Assembly (NCBI GenBank): GCA_029844215.1
Contig: CM056733.1
Span: 69,283,794 to 69,347,793 of the forward strand
Length of the DNA: 64,000 bases
Direction of reading: 5' to 3'
Source: Przewalskia tangutica
Lineage: Eukaryota > Streptophyta > Magnoliopsida > Solanales > Solanaceae
The translations under genes were made by a program, and so were the position numbers. Shown in pieces: positions 1 to 11,300 of this stretch (the stretch's first letter is position 1; every line of letters begins with the position of its first letter). Under the pieces are notes generated by a model. The model was not told the origin of the DNA and ran no database searches. It saw nothing but the letters and a program-made list of their open reading frames with translations.

Positions 1-483
1 TAAAAACTGACGTTTGAGCTGACTTTGGAGGATTAACTCCTCATTATTTTGCTCTTGAATTCAGCCATTACTTTGTTGAATTGTAACTCCATACTAATGG
101 TCATTACTTGGTCATTCAAAGCCATAAATTGGCTAGTTGGAATGTCTTCTTCTCCAACACTATAAAATGATGCCTTGTGCTCATTTGGAAACACAATTTA
201 CACACTTGACAATACATTTATGAAAGTATTATTCCTCTCTTGCAATCACAAACACTCAAAGATCTTTCTTCCAAAGCAAACACTTGAGTTTACTTTGTTC
301 ATTTGTTTGATTGCTGTTTTATCTTGGGAGATAAGTTGTCATTACAACCGTTGAAAAGATATACGGGGCAATATTATCTTAAGGCGAGATTGACCATCAA
401 TTGACTCAACAAGACAAGTTACATTGTTCACATTGGTTGTTGTTGTTGCATTCTCATTTCCTTTTCCACCCAAATATCCAACA
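1..483 (+). repeat. Partial 5' LTR of copia family A
   Basis: This aligns with 4552-5024 and ends in ATCCAACA like the 3' LTR; about 360 bp of its 5' part lie before the window. A TATA box (TATAAAA) at 161-167 is conserved in the 3' LTR (4712-4718) and in the LTR at the right window edge (63509-63515), so transcription probably starts near 190-200. Position 370-383 is exactly complementary to 486-499, just past the LTR end. Confidence 0.88.
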
Positions 484-500
484 AGCTTAAGATAATATTC
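484..500 (+). promoter_or_regulatory. Putative primer-binding position with LTR-complementary sequence
   Basis: The usual copia primer site (TGGTATCAGAGC, initiator Met tRNA) is absent after the LTR. Instead 486-499 (CTTAAGATAATATT) is a perfect reverse complement of 370-383 inside the LTR. The second family copy keeps the pairing (63698-63709 with 63840-63851, 12 bp). The sequence shows the complementarity; a role in self-primed reverse transcription is my inference. Confidence 0.5.
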
Positions 501-520
501 ACTATTTCAACAACAACAAC

Positions 521-2083
521 ATGTCTGTTGAAGACCAATTCAACGCTTTGAACAATGCCAATGCTCAAGGCAATCCCGCTGCCTTCAATCCCACCACTCA
601 TGGCAATGACACTGCCTACTCTCCCACTAATCCAGACATTCCAAATGTCTTCCAACCTGCTGCGTTTGGCACAACTGGTGTCAACAATACGTTTGGCACA
701 ACTAGTGCCCCCACTGCTCCTCAAGGCGATCACAATGTCTATGCTCCTGCTCAAGGTATTTACAAGGCCTTTGTTACTGGTCAAGAGAGCACTCCTGCTG
801 GTTTCCACCAAGAACGTCCCGAGAAGTTCATGGGTGCACATTTCAAGCGATAGCAGCAAAAGATGTTGTTTTTCCTGACGGTTATGGGACTGAAACGTTT
901 CCTAACCGAAGACCCTCCACAAGTTGGGGAAGACACAGACTCTCAGCCAAATGATTTGGCAGGAGGGGGCTGAGGTAACCATGTTGATGACGACATGAGG
1001 GTGGTTCGCGAAGTATGGAAACACAGTGATTTCATGTGCAAGAACTACATTCTAAACAGTTTGTCTGATCCTCTCTACACGGTTTATTGTACCGTTGAAA
1101 CTGTCAAGCAGTTGTGGGACAAACTACAAAAGAAGTACGACACCCAAGATACGGGTAGCAAGAAGTTTATCATTAGGAAATTTCTAAAATTTCAAATGGT
1201 GGACAACAAAAGTGTGTCATCCCAAGTCCAGAAATTTCAAATGATTCTACATCACCTAGACTTGGAAGGATTGAAGCCCAACGAACAATTATTGGTTGGG
1301 GCATTAATCGAGAAGTTGCCTCCCTCGTGGAATTAGTTCATGAATTACTTGAAACTCAAAACGAAGGAGATGAATTTAGACGAACTTATTGTAAAACTCC
1401 AGATTCAAGAGGACAATAAGAAGTCCATGTCAAAGGGGAAACAACCCGCTGAGGCTAAGGCAAATCTGACGGAAGTCAAAGGGAATCCAAGCAAAAAACG
1501 GAAGTTCCAGAAGGATGGTCAGTCCCAAACAACTGAAAAGTTTAAGGGAACATGCTACTATTGTGGTAAAGTTGGTCATATGGCCAAAGACTGCCGCAAG
1601 CAAAAACATGATAAAGGCAAGGATAAGGTAAACATCGTCGAAGACACGCTCTTAGATGATATGATTGAAGAATTCTCAGCAGTGGTGCTAGAAGCAAACC
1701 TTGTTGAGAATCTGACGCAATGGTGGTTGGACACGGGTGCTACCCGTCACATTTGTTCCAATAAATACGCTTTCTCCACGTATACACCAGTCACAGATAA
1801 GAAGTTGTTCATGGGCAACAACTCTTCTTCAGAGGTGCTGGGGGTAGGAAACGTAATCCTTAAGATGACGTCCGGAAAGGAGCAGGTTCTCAAAGAAGTG
1901 ATGCATGTCCCAGAAATTCGACGAAATCTAATTTCTGGAAATTTATTAGTGAATGCTGGTTTTAGACTAGTGCTAGAGGCTAATAAGTTTGTAATCACTA
2001 AAAATGGAACATTTGTAGGAAAGGGATTCACATGTGAAGGCCTCCTTAAAGTTAATGCCACACCTATAATGTCGTCTACTTAG
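521..2083 (+). pseudogene. copia family A gag-protease, broken
   Basis: The reading starts at ATG 521 (MSVEDQ...), loses frame near 850-990, resumes at 995 with a UBN2/copia-type Gag domain, meets a stop at 1334-1336 and continues from 1340 to 2083. A CCHC zinc knuckle of the form CX2CX4HX4C is at about 1553-1594, and an aspartic-protease motif containing D-T-G follows at about 1725-1756. After that comes sequence typical of the region between protease and the integrase HHCC domain. The product would normally be a structural capsid protein plus protease; the frameshift and stop make this copy non-functional. Confidence 0.82.
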
Positions 2084-3570
2084 AAAGGGGCTTCGCCTGT
2101 GAAGACCTCTTTAAGGCAAATACAGTACGTGTACTGCCTTCTATTATCAATAAAATTGATTCTTCTTTTTACCTGTTTGTGTTTTCTAATTTATGGCACC
2201 ATAAATTAGACGTGTTAACTATCAATCTATATTAAGATTGGTAAAGTTGGAATCACTGTTGTCTATCGACATAAACCCTCAACATAAGTGTAAGGTGGGC
2301 ATAGAGACAAAGACTCCAAGAAGTCCCCTTAGATCCGTCTAAAGGGAAACCGCTCCTCCAGAACTCACACATATCAACATATGTGTTTAAAGTTCGCTCA
2401 AGCTAGAGGGGGAAACAAGTACTTTGTGACTTTCTTGGATGATGACATAAGGTTGTACTACCTTTACTTACTTTAAAGTAAAGACGAAGCTTCTAAAAAC
2501 ATCTAAGCGCCACTGAACAAAGTTGAGAACTTACAATGCCAATGGATCTATAGACAAGTAAAAATCTAAGACATCCATACATATGTTCACAACTATCGCC
2601 GCCTTGCGGGATCTTGAAATACATCAAATGAATATTACGAAAGTCTTCCTAAATGATGATTTGGAAGGAGAAATATACATAAACCAATTAGAGTGGTATG
2701 CGGTTCCAGAACAAGAGACAAAGGTCTGTCTGCTTGTCAAATCATTGTACAGGCTGAAACAGGCCCAAATAATGGCACGAGAAATTTTATAGTACCCTAC
2801 TATCGAAAGGGGTCTCTATTAACAAGTGTGACGAGTGTGTTTACATGAAGAGGAAATGACCGATTCATTAGGCATAAGTAATGACCGATTCATTAGGCAT
2901 AACATGCCTCTATGTAAACGGCTTGTTGATCACTTGGTGTAGTCCTAGGGTAATCCTAGAGACTAAGAATGTGCTAAAAACAATGCTTTGACATGAAAGA
3001 TATGAGAGTCATATATGTTATCTTAGGGATCAAGATCTCTAAGACAACTAACGAATTGGTCTCGTTTCAATCTCACTACATCAAAGGTGTGATGAAGAAA
3101 TTTGAGATGTTCGACAGTTCACCGGTAACGACACCATTGGATAGAAGTCAAAAGATTGATTGTGCTTGTACGTCAAGATCAATACACATAGGTAATTGGG
3201 AGTCTGATGTATATCAAACTACACTCGACCTAATATCACATATGTAGTCAATAAATTGGCAAGTCTCATTTGTAAGTTGAATGATTGCATGGTCTCTTAG
3301 AAGATATTCCATATTGGGATAAATCTGTGACTTATGTAATGATCCACTCCAACAGTCAGTCGGCTCTAGAAAGGAAACGAAGTTCTATTTACAATGACAA
3401 GTCTCGTCATATTTGACGGAGACATGAGTCTATTAGGCAGCTGATCACCCCAGGTGTTATTTATATTAATTACGTAAAATCTAAGAAAAACATCGTAGAT
3501 CCCTTGACGAAGGGAATGTCCAGAGATCAGATGTTCTGCCTGTCTAGGGGAATGGACTTAAAACCCAAAC
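2084..3570 (+). pseudogene. copia family A pol remnants (integrase, RT, RNase H)
   Basis: Short blocks in several frames resemble copia pol: GAG-pre-integrase near 2195-2240, the integrase start near 2400-2500, the RT palm (DLEGEIYI) near 2650-2690, SLYRLKQA near 2743-2766, an RNase H linker from 2993, and the ADIFTKG-like end (NIVDPLTKGMS) near 3490-3525. The RT active site reads YVNG instead of YVDD at 2911-2922, so both catalytic aspartates are gone. A 23-bp tandem duplication sits at about 2857-2903. Most of the integrase catalytic core is missing. Confidence 0.75.
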
Positions 3571-4192
3571 AATAAGAACTGATACAGTGGACACCCAACC
3601 TTACAGACTGGAGATCCCATAAATAAGGTTCAATGGGAAAATTAAATTGTAAAGGTTCAGTGAGCGCTTCGGTGGAAGCAAGAGCACTTCAGATTATGAT
3701 TTCTTCTTAAGAAACATAATCCAAGACCATTTCCGTGATAGACAAAAAGTGCTACCTGTAGAGGGGTAAATGATAAGTTTCCAAACCTTTAATGATCCTC
3801 AATACTTGAGGTTAGGTTGAGAAATTTTTAATGGTTCTTAACGCTTGTATAGCTGAGTATTGCAGGATACCTTGTAGGAGACCACCTATTTAAGTACGAG
3901 GACATGCCGCCTCAAATGAACGTACTTAAGAATTCAAGTGTGTCCACGACCCACGACGGACAAAACACTAGAAAGATTGAGTAGGAAATGTGTTGTGTTG
4001 GTATCATTGTCTTGGCATATACTAAACTGACGGTTCAAGACATCACGTTCACCGCGCATTAAATATGTCCGATGATATTCTACTATGGAAGGTTCAAAGC
4101 TCCGGCTACCTCTCTAGATGCAACATCGTTCCGCCGAGTGATTGCTAGAACGTCACCATACGCATGCACCGAAATCTCTTCCAAGAGGGGAT

Positions 4193-5024
4193 TGTTGGAA
4201 ATATTTATTAAACGTGAAATAAAGTTAATCATATTTAATTACGAATTGAACAATTAGGGGCCCCACACGTCGGAAATGTTGTTTCCACACACGTGTACAT
4301 ACAATGCAAATGATCATAATTTTCTTAATGGAAGAGATATTGGTACGTATACGAATTGTTTGAGACGTAAGGTAATAGACGGTTATTGGCCAAATGACGT
4401 TGGTTTCACGTTGGTAAATGAAGGAAGAAATGTACAAAGTGTGAATCGAAACGAGTCAGAAAAAGGACTGCGCCGAGAAACATCTCTGCGCGCGGCCATA
4501 TCTCATGGCGTCGTGTACGCACAAGGCCATGTTGGATTCGTTGGAGAAGAATAAAAACTGACGTTTGAGCTGACTTTGGAGGATTAACTCCTCATTATTT
4601 TGCTCTTGAATTCAGTCATTATTTGGCTGAATTGTAACTCCATACTAATGGCCATTACTTGGTCATTCAAAGGCATAAATTGGCTAGTTGGAGGGTCTTC
4701 TTCTCCAACACTATAAAATGATGCCTTGGGCTCATTTGGAAACACACTTTACACACTTGACAATACTGAAAGTATTCTTCCTCTTTTGCAATCACAAACA
4801 CTCAAAGATCTTTTTTTCAAAGCAAACACTTGAGTTTTCTTTGCTCATTTATTTGATTGATGTTTTATCTTGAGAGATAAGTTGTCATTACAACCGTTAA
4901 AAGGATATACGTAATATTATCTTAAAGAGAGATTGATCATCAATTGACTCAGCAAGACAAGTTACATTGTTCACATTGATTGTTATTGCATTCTCATTTC
5001 CTTTTTCCACCCAAATATCCAACA
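4193..5024 (+). repeat. 3' LTR of copia family A
   Basis: Begins TGTTGGAA right after the purine tract CCAAGAGGGGA (4181-4191) and ends CCAACA. Length 832 bp. It starts like the LTR at 62960 (TGTTGGAAAT...TTATTAAACGTGAAATAAAG) and its 3' part matches 1-483 with scattered substitutions and small indels, so the insertion is not recent. Its end lies only ~295 bp upstream of the U2AF65 start codon. Confidence 0.9.
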
Positions 5025-5318
5025 TTATAACTAAAAAAAGATACTTGATAATTAATAGTAACTCCTCTTATTTCTCCTCTCCTGTTTCATTTAAAAAGAT
5101 GCTATTTTTTAAAATCAAATCAATAAGAAAATAACAGCATACAGATTTTATAGATGCAGTGCAGCGTGTAAGTTAATTGTTATTTAAGACAGAAGAAAGA
5201 AAATTAGGGGCTAAACGGGTAAGTTACGATTATAGCCTTTTCACTAAACGCTCTCTTTGCACTCCAATTACGGCTAGACTGTGTGCAAGCATTTATCAGC
5301 CCTAGTTTTGAAGTCGCG
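5025..5318 (+). promoter_or_regulatory. U2AF65 upstream region and 5' UTR
   Basis: The only space between the retroelement LTR and the U2AF65 start codon is 294 bp. The part from about 5230 is pyrimidine-rich and looks like a plant 5' UTR. I see no convincing TATA box close to it, so either a TATA-less promoter or a promoter inside the LTR is possible. No transcript data are available to fix the start. Confidence 0.45.
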
Positions 5319-8300
5319 ATGCCGGACTACCAAGGCAATGGAGAAGACATAGACAATCACGCCTCTTCCAAGCCTCAGGTAATAAACCATCCCTAGCATG
5401 TATGTATTAGCCTTTGCCTTCTTTTGTTGATTCGAGTTATGTAAGAGATAGAGTGGCTGAGACCTAGGAAAAATAGCCTCGAGATAACAGGCTCGAGTTT
5501 GTTGAAAATATAATTAAATATTAAAAATGTGTTGATGGTCACACACTTCTAACACAATTCTCCAATACAAACACTCGGTATTTGGTCTGTATATAAATAA
5601 GGGTCACAGGAAGCTCTTATACTGATTTAAACGTATCAGTATTAGTTTATCTGCCCAGCGTTACGTCCGGTCTCAGAACAGTGAAGAAGGTACCAGATCA
5701 TTTTTGAGAGCCTGTTTGTAGCTCGAAAGCTCTCATCTTTTTTTCTACAACAACAGAATCTAAGGGTAAGTTTTTCCCAATACATGTGCTTCTGGGTAGT
5801 AGCAGATTGCAAGGTAGGTTAGTGGAGGCAATAGGGAAAGTTTCCCATATTTGTCCTTGTGGATAATAGCAGGTTGGTGGTGGATTAATCGAGGCAAGCT
5901 GTTTATCCAAAAAAAAGGTGATTATCTTAGAGGTCTGATTTGCGGTTTTTTTTTTGGCAGAGAAAAGTGTTATGATAGAATGGAGCAATGAATAGGTGTT
6001 TCATAATGATTACCTTAGAGGTCAATTATGAGTATTGCTCCTTGAACTGTGTGAATCATTCTAATGGTAAGCAGTAGAATATTCTAGATTGTTACTGTGT
6101 AGGTGCTATCTGCTTGATGGGATGTGATCCATGAATATTCTGGGTCATAAAATAAGGGAGTGTGGCCTAGCGGTCAATGAAGTGGGTTGAAAACCATGAG
6201 GTCTCAAACTCTCAGGTTCAAATTCCAAAATTCCAGCAGAGACAAAAAACACTAGGTGATTTCTTCCCATATGTTAGTCTTGGTGGACAGAGTTACCTGG
6301 TACCAGTTGCTGGTGGAAGGTGGCAGGTATCCCTGGAATTAGTCGAGGTGCACGCAAGCTTACCCGGACACCACAGTTATCGAAAAAAAAGAAAAAGTAG
6401 GATGTTGCAGCTGCATACATGCACTTCCTCCTGGCACCTATCATAGCAATAAACAGCTTGTCATGCACAACTCTTGAATTCTCAGCAAAACTTCTCCAGC
6501 CCCGCAGGGGCAAAATTCTCAGGGTAACCCTGAGTATGATTTCTGGATTATGCAGAAATGATTTTGGTGTAAGAACCATTATTGTACTAGCTGACTGATG
6601 GGTTGTAACTTGTAACTGTATATGTGAAAACGGAGCACCCCAAAGGGCTGTCTTTGGGTTTGTGAACATTTTCCAATAGTCTTAATCAGGCTGCTTTTCT
6701 TACTATTAATTTGGTGCTATAGTCTATTGCCTTCTTTCATCAGTTCAGTTTCAATCTTAGCTGTTATGATTTGACCCTCAATATAATTCCTTTTACATCC
6801 TTAGTTTTGTATGCGTATGTCTGGTTTTCGAGTTTCCTTCACTTGCTTAGGTGTTTATTTGTCTGCCCCTTTCAGCATAGTTCTCGTGAGTATGAGAAAG
6901 ATAGGGGCTCATCAAGAAGTAGGGAAAAGGATAGGGGACATGATAGGGACCGGGACAGGGGTAGGGAAAGAGACAGAGACAGGGACAAAGAGAGGGAGAA
7001 GGGCCGTGATAGTCATCACAGAGATCGTCATAAGGATCGGAGTGACAGAAGGGAGAGGACCAGGGATAGAGATGATGATGAACGTATTCAAACTCGAGAT
7101 TATGACCAGTAAGTGCTATAGCAGTTTTCAATTTTAGTACTTTATATTGCTTTTGCGATTTCAATTTGGCTCTATGTTACTGTTATGAGTCGGATTCAGA
7201 CTTGAGGATCATGTTATGATCTTTAAATTTCAAATCGGTGTTACGTGGTAGTGGAAGCATGCTTCATTTTGAGTTTGTGATTTATTCATATGATTTTGCT
7301 TAAAGGCAAAGAGATCATGACAAAGATAGAGAGAGTCGGCATAGACACAGGTCTCACTCAAGGGGTAAATCTGAGCGTAGATCAAGGTCTCGATCGCGTT
7401 CTCGATCCAAGAGGTTAGTTGTCTGCTTGTATATCTTCTCACTGGAGCATTTCCATGTTATATTCTCTCTTTTTAAATCCTAAAATTCATTTAAGACTGG
7501 TTTTTGCCATTTGAACTTCAGTTTATAGTTGGATCTACCTTGTATTAATACTAATTTTCTGTAAATTTTGTCAAACTTATATAAGACTCTTTGATCTGTC
7601 AGGCTGGAATGAAATGACAAATATCCAATCTATACATAGAAGTGCACTAAAATGTAACATGGAGATTTTCTTGTTTTAGCCTTTTGCTTTATGTGATTTA
7701 ATATTTCAGTACGAAAAGATTTGTTTGTTATAAAAACTTAAATTGATCTGAGATTCTTTCCAGTTAATCTGGGGTTGAAGGATTATAACTTGAAATACTG
7801 GGATGATACTTGTGAAGTTGCAGTTGTTCTTTTTTCCTTTCCGTTCTCGGAGCGAAATACTTTCCCTTGTTCTTGTCCTGTCATGTCCACACTCCACACT
7901 AAAATGGTGGGATTTAGTTGTATTTATCTACTGAAACACAAGAAACTTAGTCGTACATTTTCGTTGTTGCCCTATTGGCTCTGTTAAGGAACTGGCAAAT
8001 TTTACCTCGTGTTGTACTCGCTTTTCTAACTTATTTATATATGTCCAAAGAACTATTTTGGTGGCCAATGTTATGTGGATCACTAAATGTTGTATTTGCA
8101 GTCAGGTTCTAGTCACTTTTTTTATAACCTCAGGTTTTAGTCACTTAATTACTACTGCCTATTTTTCTTCTTTCTTTGAGCCGAGGATTTCGGAAACAGC
8201 CTCTCTACCTATGAAGGTAGGGTAAGGTCTGCGTACACACTACCCTCCCCAGACCCTATGTGGGGGATTACACAAGGTTTCTTTTTGTTGTTGTTTTAGT

Positions 8301-11300
8301 CACTTAAATTGTTACTAATTTATATTTTTTCAGCAAAAGGATGAGTGGTTTTGATATGGCACCTCCTACCACTGCAATGTTACCTGGAGCCACAGCTTCT
8401 GCAGGTACTTGTTTCATTAAGGTTACAATTGAAAGTATATTGATACTGCCACATTTTTCTTTGACATAGTGTGGAAGTTCATATCAAAATGCATGGTTAC
8501 GTTTTGGTAAGCTATTGGTTCTTTAACTTCCATCTTTATTGGCATTGAGTCATGGAGTAGATTGGCTGTTTTTTTTTTATTGTTTACTTGTTGAAGTAAT
8601 TCCGAAACTGAGGGTTTTTGGTTTCTTGTTTTGTTTGGTGTTTGTTTGTTTGTTTTGTATGTCTTGTCTTATGTTCTAAGAAGGCAATGTTGGGCTACTT
8701 GCCCCACTGTGCTGACAATGGGTGTGAGCCGACTTCTGTAGCTTTTATGTACAAGGAAGAACCAATACAGGTCTTGTTCATCTTCATCCAGGAATTGCCT
8801 GTTTGGTAGTTACAAATATTCTCTGAATACACTGTAAAATTTCCACTCCTTATATTGTTTTACTTAGTTTTATGAGTACAAATTCATTTATTCTATCAAA
8901 ATCATTTTAAAAGGGATTTGTTCATGTAAATACTCAGTCTCATATTGTTCAAATTATATGTCACAATGTCATTTTTCAACTGCATCTTGGTTCCTCTGCA
9001 GGTCAAGTTCTTGGGACCAACCCAGCAATTCCTGGAATGTTTCCTAACATGTTTCCTTTAGCATCGGGCCAGGTATTGTCAGCACTCCCTTTTTAGTTGT
9101 GTGTATTCAATGCTGTATCATGATCCTAACTTATTTATTCTCTGTTGCGGTTGTAGCAATTTGGAGCGTTTCCTGTTATGCCGGTCCAGGCAATGACACA
9201 GCAGGTTTGTAATTTGTTAGTAAGCTCACGGTGCGTTTGAGTTCCTCCTTTTAACTAAAGTATTTCCTAACTTGTGTGATATCAGGCTACTAGGCATGCT
9301 CGACGGGTTTATGTCGGTGGACTTCCTGCTACTTCAAATGAACAGGTATTACACCACCCCAACCAATCTCACGAAGCAGTTGGTCTCTTTGACATTTTCA
9401 TATAATTTTTCTTTCTTTTTAAAACAAATTACATGAACAATCTCCTGTATTTATTGCATAGTAGTTTTAGCCATCTCTGATTTATCATCTCTCCCCCCCT
9501 CAAATAACAACATACCTAGTGTAATCCCACAAGTAGAGTCTGGGGAGGGTAATGCGTACGCAGACCTTAACCATACGTGGGAGGTAGAGCGTTTGTTTCC
9601 GATAGACCCTAAACTCAAGATAAAGCAATAATATCAAAGCAGGTCAAAAAGGAAAAGGTACAATAAGTACAACAAAACAGCACGCTAAGCGAAGAACAAA
9701 AGACAATAGATAGTAGCAGAACTAGAGGACAAGAAATTAATGGAGAAATACTACGACTACTAGTAAGGAAGGATAAGTAAGACAACGTTGTACTACCTAC
9801 TAACCCTCTACCCTAATCCGTGTTCTCCATACCCTCCTATCTAAGGTCATGCCCTCGGTAAGTTGCAACTGCGTCATGTCCTGTCGAATCAACTCTCCCA
9901 AAATATGAGAGATATAATGGGGTAAGAATCACTTTGATACAAATTTGGAATTTCTTGTGACTTGACTTTGGCTGTTTAAAATTTGGCTAGTCAAATTCGG
10001 GAAGTCACTTCATTTATTTTCATTTTTTGATATCTTTCAGAATCACTTCAATATTTTTAATATGGTTTAATACTTCTTACAGTTTCTGGATGTAAATTTG
10101 TTATGCCGTCTTTTTTATCAGTACAACTTAGTTTCATCTGTTTTACTGTCTACATAGTATGACGTCAGTAGTCGTACCTTTCTTACTGTCACTGCTGTGA
10201 AAATCTTCCCTAGACATTTCACTTTTTTCTACTATTATTCTCAATGTAAATATAGTATGTGGTGATTTTCTGAATGATGCTCTAAAGACTATTCGAGTTC
10301 TACATCTAAAGAATTAATATTTTGAAATTTAATTATTCCTTGTAAAATATCATAGAACCAACCTCATTTCATGTCCCATTATTGTTATTTCTAATGTCAA
10401 ATAGTTGATATATTGAAGATATCCCATGAGGTCACTGTCTTCAAGAGAAATTGCGTGTAGTTTCATTTCTTGTATGATATTTAGCTCTTTTTTTGGTCAA
10501 CAATGTTCCACGTTTTGTTGTTTTTTACTCTAGCTTCAATTTTGTATTATAGAGGCCAAATTCCTTTTAATAGAAATACATACAAGTTTATCAAATAGAA
10601 GCTTGTCTTCCTTTGTTCTGAAAATAATAATATGTCAGTCGCTACTATTTTTGACAAGGAACTTTGGCGGATATATGTCAGTCGCTACTATTTTGATCAT
10701 CTCTGATAATTATAATTTTTTATTTGATCGCCAGTTATTGAAAAAATTACTATAAATAACAATGTTGTTCCTCATGGTTAAAGTTGATTTTCTATGACCT
10801 ATCTCTGACATTGGTCTCATACATATTTGTCCTGACACACTGATTCTCGTACAGTCTGTTGCGACCTTCTTTAGTCATGTTATGTCTGCAATTGGAGGAA
10901 ATACAGCTGGTCCAGGTTAGTTTAAAATTTGTTCTCCTTTGTCACAAGTACAACTAAATTTACCTTTCAGATGCTCAGAGTATTGTTGAACTTTCAGGGG
11001 ATGCTGTTGTCAATGTCTATATAAACTATGAGAAGAAGTTTGCTTTTGTTGAAATGAGATCTGTAGAGGAAGCTAGTAATGCCATGGCGTTGGATGGCAT
11101 CATATTTGAGGTACCTGAATGTGTAATAGCTGATCAAATAGTTATGAAGTTAGGGCAGCCCGGTGCACTAAGCTCCCGCTATGCGCGGGGTTCGGGGAAG
11201 GGCCAAACCACAAGGGTCTATTGTACGCAGCCTTACCTCATATTTCTGCAAGAGGTTGTTTCCACAGCTTGAACCCATGACCTCTTGGTCATGGTCACAT

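Larger units (their letters stand above)
1..5024 (+). mobile_element. Degenerate Ty1-copia LTR retrotransposon (family A), 5' end cut by window
   Basis: The first ~480 bp recur at 4552-5024, which defines two LTRs in the same orientation. Between them are a gag region with a CCHC knuckle, a protease motif, scraps of integrase, RT and RNase H, and a purine-rich tract just before the 3' LTR. The order protease-integrase-RT is that of Ty1-copia. Most of the integrase core and the N-terminal RT are deleted, so the copy is dead. Sequence after the 3' LTR (TTATA at 5025-5029) is the expected target duplication, but its partner lies outside the window. The same family starts again at 62960. Confidence 0.9.

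Noticed and set aside
6811..7164. Alternative-frame open frames over the RS-domain exon
   Set aside because: Shadows of the repetitive Arg/Asp codons of U2AF65 exon 2; the chosen frame joins neighbouring exons and matches U2AF65.
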